DNA from: Idiomarina xiamenensis 10-D-4
Lineage (GTDB): Bacteria; Pseudomonadota; Gammaproteobacteria; Enterobacterales; Alteromonadaceae
Assembly: GCF_000299895.1 (NCBI RefSeq)
Contig: NZ_AMRG01000009.1
Location: 1-64,000 of the forward strand
Direction: 5' to 3'
DNA: 64,000 nt
The position numbers and the translations under genes are program-made. The notes beneath the pieces are model-generated. The model did not search any database. It saw only the letters and a program-made list of their open reading frames with translations, and was not told where the DNA came from. Position 1 is the first letter of the stretch. Every line of letters begins with the position of its first letter. Positions 61,631 to 64,000 of the stretch are shown in pieces.

Positions 61631-62380
61631 ATGAACAAAGAGTCTGGGGGCCAGGTAGCGGGTGCTCATCAACGAGCGCGACAACCAAAACAGAAAGAAC
61701 AACGACGCGAGAGCATTTTGGCGGCCGCCACTGAACTATTTTTAAGCCAGCCGCAGCAGCTACCTACCGCCGCACAAATCGCACAGCGTTGTGGCCTGGC
61801 AAAGGGCACGCTTTACCTCTATTTCGATAGCAAAGAGGCGATCTACTTAAGCTTATTGGAGCAGGCCATCGCGGGCTGGTTTGAGCGTGTTCAGCGCGAA
61901 TTAAGACGTCCTCAGGTCGAGGGTCTTGAGGCATTAGTCGAGCTGCTATTGAGTTGCCAGCTACAACCGTTGTTGCTGCCGTTAGCGAGCTTGACGCTAA
62001 CGTTAGAGAATGGTCTCGGCAACCATGATTTATTAGCCTATCGCACGCGCCAAAAGCAGCGTTTTAAACAAACCGCCGAAGCGATTCAGCAATACTGTCG
62101 TACTACCACATCGAACCTTTCATCTCCGTCAGCGGCTGTCCATTCGGCCTTGCCGCCGTTATGGCAAAGCTACGCACAATTGATCGGGCTGTGGCAGGTG
62201 ACGCAAACACCTACCCAGTTGGCTCGTGTTAGGCAATCACCGATTAACTTATCCTCCGCCGTAAGCTTTGATGAATCAAGTAAGTATGTACTCACTCTTA
62301 TCTGGCAGTCATGGCTACAAGCTGGGCCCGATAAGTCACAAAAGCAAGGTTTGGTGCAGCAATTATTTGGCCGCCGTTAA
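61631..62380 (+). CDS. TetR/AcrR-family transcriptional regulator
   Basis: About 249 residues. The N-terminal DNA-binding region is RRESILAAATELFLSQPQQLPTAAQIAQRCGLAKGTLYLYFDSKEAIYLSLLE, a clear TetR helix-turn-helix. The C-terminal ligand domain is unassigned. GGAGG six bases before the ATG at 61631 supports this start over 61613. Its targets are unknown; no exporter or enzyme gene is adjacent except aroE upstream. Confidence 0.88.
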   Translation: MNKESGGQVAGAHQRARQPKQKEQRRESILAAATELFLSQPQQLPTAAQIAQRCGLAKGTLYLYFDSKEAIYLSLLEQAIAGWFERVQRELRRPQVEGLEALVELLLSCQLQPLLLPLASLTLTLENGLGNHDLLAYRTRQKQRFKQTAEAIQQYCRTTTSNLSSPSAAVHSALPPLWQSYAQLIGLWQVTQTPTQLARVRQSPINLSSAVSFDESSKYVLTLIWQSWLQAGPDKSQKQGLVQQLFGRR

Positions 62381-62384
62381 CGGT

Positions 62385-64000
62385 TTAATCGCACCAACTC
62401 ACGTAACAGACCTGAATGGTTAGCTGAGCCGCTTGCAGCCTTGCTAGCCAACGTCGTTGATGACTTTGCAGGCGATCGCCTGGGCCTTTGACCTCGATGA
62501 GCTTGATGCCGTGCTGCGGATGAAGCAACCACAAGTCAGGAAAACCGCTACGATGGTGACGATAGTCAAACGCCAGATATTGCCAAATATATTGCCATTG
62601 AGTCGGCGTTAAGGCGTTAAACCACGTGCTAATTAATGTTGCCGTTAGGCGCGGCCAGACAACGAAGTCGTTAGCGATACCGTGCTTGTCATTGAAATGA
62701 CTGAGCATGTTGGCTAGCACTTGCGAAGGCTGCTGCTGTAATTGCTGCCAGCGTTGCTCGAACAGTTGCCGTCGGCGATGATAAAAGCGCTGACTGAGTA
62801 AATCACGGGGTGCGCGTTGGAAGGGATGACAAAATGCCTGTGTTTGGTCACTAAAAATAATGTCCCAACACGCCAAACCGTAAAGACTGAGTGGTAGCCA
62901 ATTTTCACCGTGAATGCCTTGCCAACCCTGCTGTTGATAGTGTGCCAGCACCGCTTGCTCGACGTCACTGTTGGTGGGCAGATTCAACTGCTGTTCCGCT
63001 ACTGCGATGGGGCGCGACGGAGACCACGGTTGTCGTAAGGCTTTGGCTAACTGCTTAGCGACGCTTTTTAGGTTTTCGACTTCCTCGATATTCCAAGGAT
63101 CTTCGCAAATTTTTTGATACAACCGCCATGCTGCTTGCAATTGCCCTTGCTTTGCCAGAATACGAACTTGTCGTTCGCGTGCCGGGTGGCGTTGACTCAA
63201 TTGATACCATTGCAGAGCACTATCGAGTTGCTGTAATCGTTCCAGATGGCGAGCTATACGATTACTGATACGCGAGCTTTGGCTGACCACGAGTAAGCTA
63301 TCACCAATTGCGGGTCGCGCTAATAGCAACTGTTGGGCGAGTGCGATTTGCCGTTGTGGATCGGCGTCGGCCTGTCGCCAGCGCTGCTTTAATTGTTGCC
63401 AATCGGCATACTGCTGTAACGCTTGCCGATCGGGGAAAACCGCGTCGTCGCGAATGGTATATTGCTCATAGCGGACATGCCCCAGTGCGGTTTTGGTAAA
63501 CTCCGTCAGATCTTGATAGGCGTTGCCAAAGAACAATAATTGAAAGCGCGCAAATTGTCCGGCGATGGTCAGCGCAAACCAGTGAACCGGACTTTTTGGA
63601 GCAACGCTCAAACTGTCGAAGTGATTAGCTAAGTCTGAGATCAGTTGTGCTTTGCTGGTGCTTTTTATCGTTGTCAGTTGATAGCGATGGCTGACATCAA
63701 ATAATTCTGATTTGAGTAACAATGGCAGCCATTGCTGGTAGGGAAAGTCATCACCGCTCACCAACCAACCGAGTTGCTGTAGTTCGCTGATAGCGTTATT
63801 GACATCGATTTCTGGGTAATCAAGCTGAGGGCGCCGGAATAATGTCGGCTTGCGCGATAGCATACGTACTAATAAGCACTGGCTATCGCGGCTTAACGCT
63901 TGAAAGCGATGATAGTCTCGGCGCATATCTTCGTCGAGTAACGGGCGATGATGTTGGTACACCCATTCGAGCAAAAAGCGATAATTGTCGCGATAATAAT
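62385..64000 (-). CDS. FAN1-type VRR-NUC nuclease, 5' end beyond the window
   Basis: At least 538 codons, open to the window edge. The apparent TTG start at 63974 is only an internal codon; the frame continues upstream as YRDNYRFLLEW. The C-terminal VRR-NUC domain has Pro479-Asp480 (GFPDLWLL) and Glu494-Val-Lys496 (IEVKGPGDRLQSHQRRWL), numbered from that TTG, with an acidic helix in DVEQAVLAHY. Bacterial FAN1 homologues are 5'-flap and crosslink repair nucleases. A helical TPR-like middle (DSALQWYQLSQRHPARERQVRILAKQGQL) fits. It is convergent with the TetR gene, 4 bp apart. Confidence 0.85.
   Translation of the reverse strand, partial: YYRDNYRFLLEWVYQHHRPLLDEDMRRDYHRFQALSRDSQCLLVRMLSRKPTLFRRPQLDYPEIDVNNAISELQQLGWLVSGDDFPYQQWLPLLLKSELFDVSHRYQLTTIKSTSKAQLISDLANHFDSLSVAPKSPVHWFALTIAGQFARFQLLFFGNAYQDLTEFTKTALGHVRYEQYTIRDDAVFPDRQALQQYADWQQLKQRWRQADADPQRQIALAQQLLLARPAIGDSLLVVSQSSRISNRIARHLERLQQLDSALQWYQLSQRHPARERQVRILAKQGQLQAAWRLYQKICEDPWNIEEVENLKSVAKQLAKALRQPWSPSRPIAVAEQQLNLPTNSDVEQAVLAHYQQQGWQGIHGENWLPLSLYGLACWDIIFSDQTQAFCHPFQRAPRDLLSQRFYHRRRQLFEQRWQQLQQQPSQVLANMLSHFNDKHGIANDFVVWPRLTATLISTWFNALTPTQWQYIWQYLAFDYRHHRSGFPDLWLLHPQHGIKLIEVKGPGDRLQSHQRRWLARLQAAQLTIQVCYVSWCD

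Overview
The window is about 64 kb of gammaproteobacterial chromosome around the replication origin. It carries an Enterobacteria/Vibrio-type oriC between mnmG and mioC (13 GATC sites, DnaA boxes, three 11-bp-spaced AT-rich 13-mers), chromosomal parAB next to rsmG, two perfect parS sites inside recF, and the rpmH/dnaA-dnaN-recF-gyrB cluster. The fadBA-pepQ-yigZ-trkH order, TrkAH, GlyQS, the separate 4-zinc-ribbon YrdD protein and Dam-type origin features fit an Alteromonadales-like, probably aquatic, bacterium. Genus cannot be fixed from the sequence alone.

Layout. 1-1105: AT-richer accessory DNA with two unfamiliar genes (a PD-(D/E)XK nuclease-like protein and a small partner). It ends in what looks like a Tn7-family right end placed 25 bp downstream of the glmS stop codon. 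1106-11489: glmUS, the complete ATP synthase operon (atpIBEFHAGDC) and its promoter. 11566-15888: parB, parA, rsmG, mnmG. 15889-16439: oriC. 16440-18455: mioC, dgt. 18611-27739: a variable block between oriC and dnaA (secreted M1 peptidase, DUF6702-like protein, NlpE-META lipoprotein, ion transporter, DSD1-type PLP enzyme, MDR reductase, glutaredoxin-MauE fusion, HD hydrolase). 27764-31583: mnmE, yidC, yidD, rnpA, rpmH. 31996-38036: dnaA, dnaN, recF, gyrB. 38090-46816: Cys-rich secreted protein, glyQS, tag, GNAT, tusA, fadBA. 46947-53718: frameshifted slt, a pepQ-position protein that has lost metal ligands, yigZ, trkH, trkA. 53715-64000: rsmB, fmt, def (minus), then dprA, smg, yrdD, tsaC, hemF (plus), truncated hemoglobin, aroE, a TetR regulator and a FAN1-type nuclease cut by the window edge.

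Most genes are housekeeping: cell-wall precursor supply, energy conversion, chromosome segregation and replication initiation, tRNA modification, membrane insertion, translation start processing and K+ uptake. The departures from the expected pattern are the Tn7-like end with its cargo, the pseudoenzyme in the pepQ slot, the slt frameshift, the parS pair buried in recF, the Cys-rich exported protein, and the aroE/globin pair whose start codons overlap on opposite strands. No tRNA, rRNA, CRISPR array or complete insertion sequence was seen.
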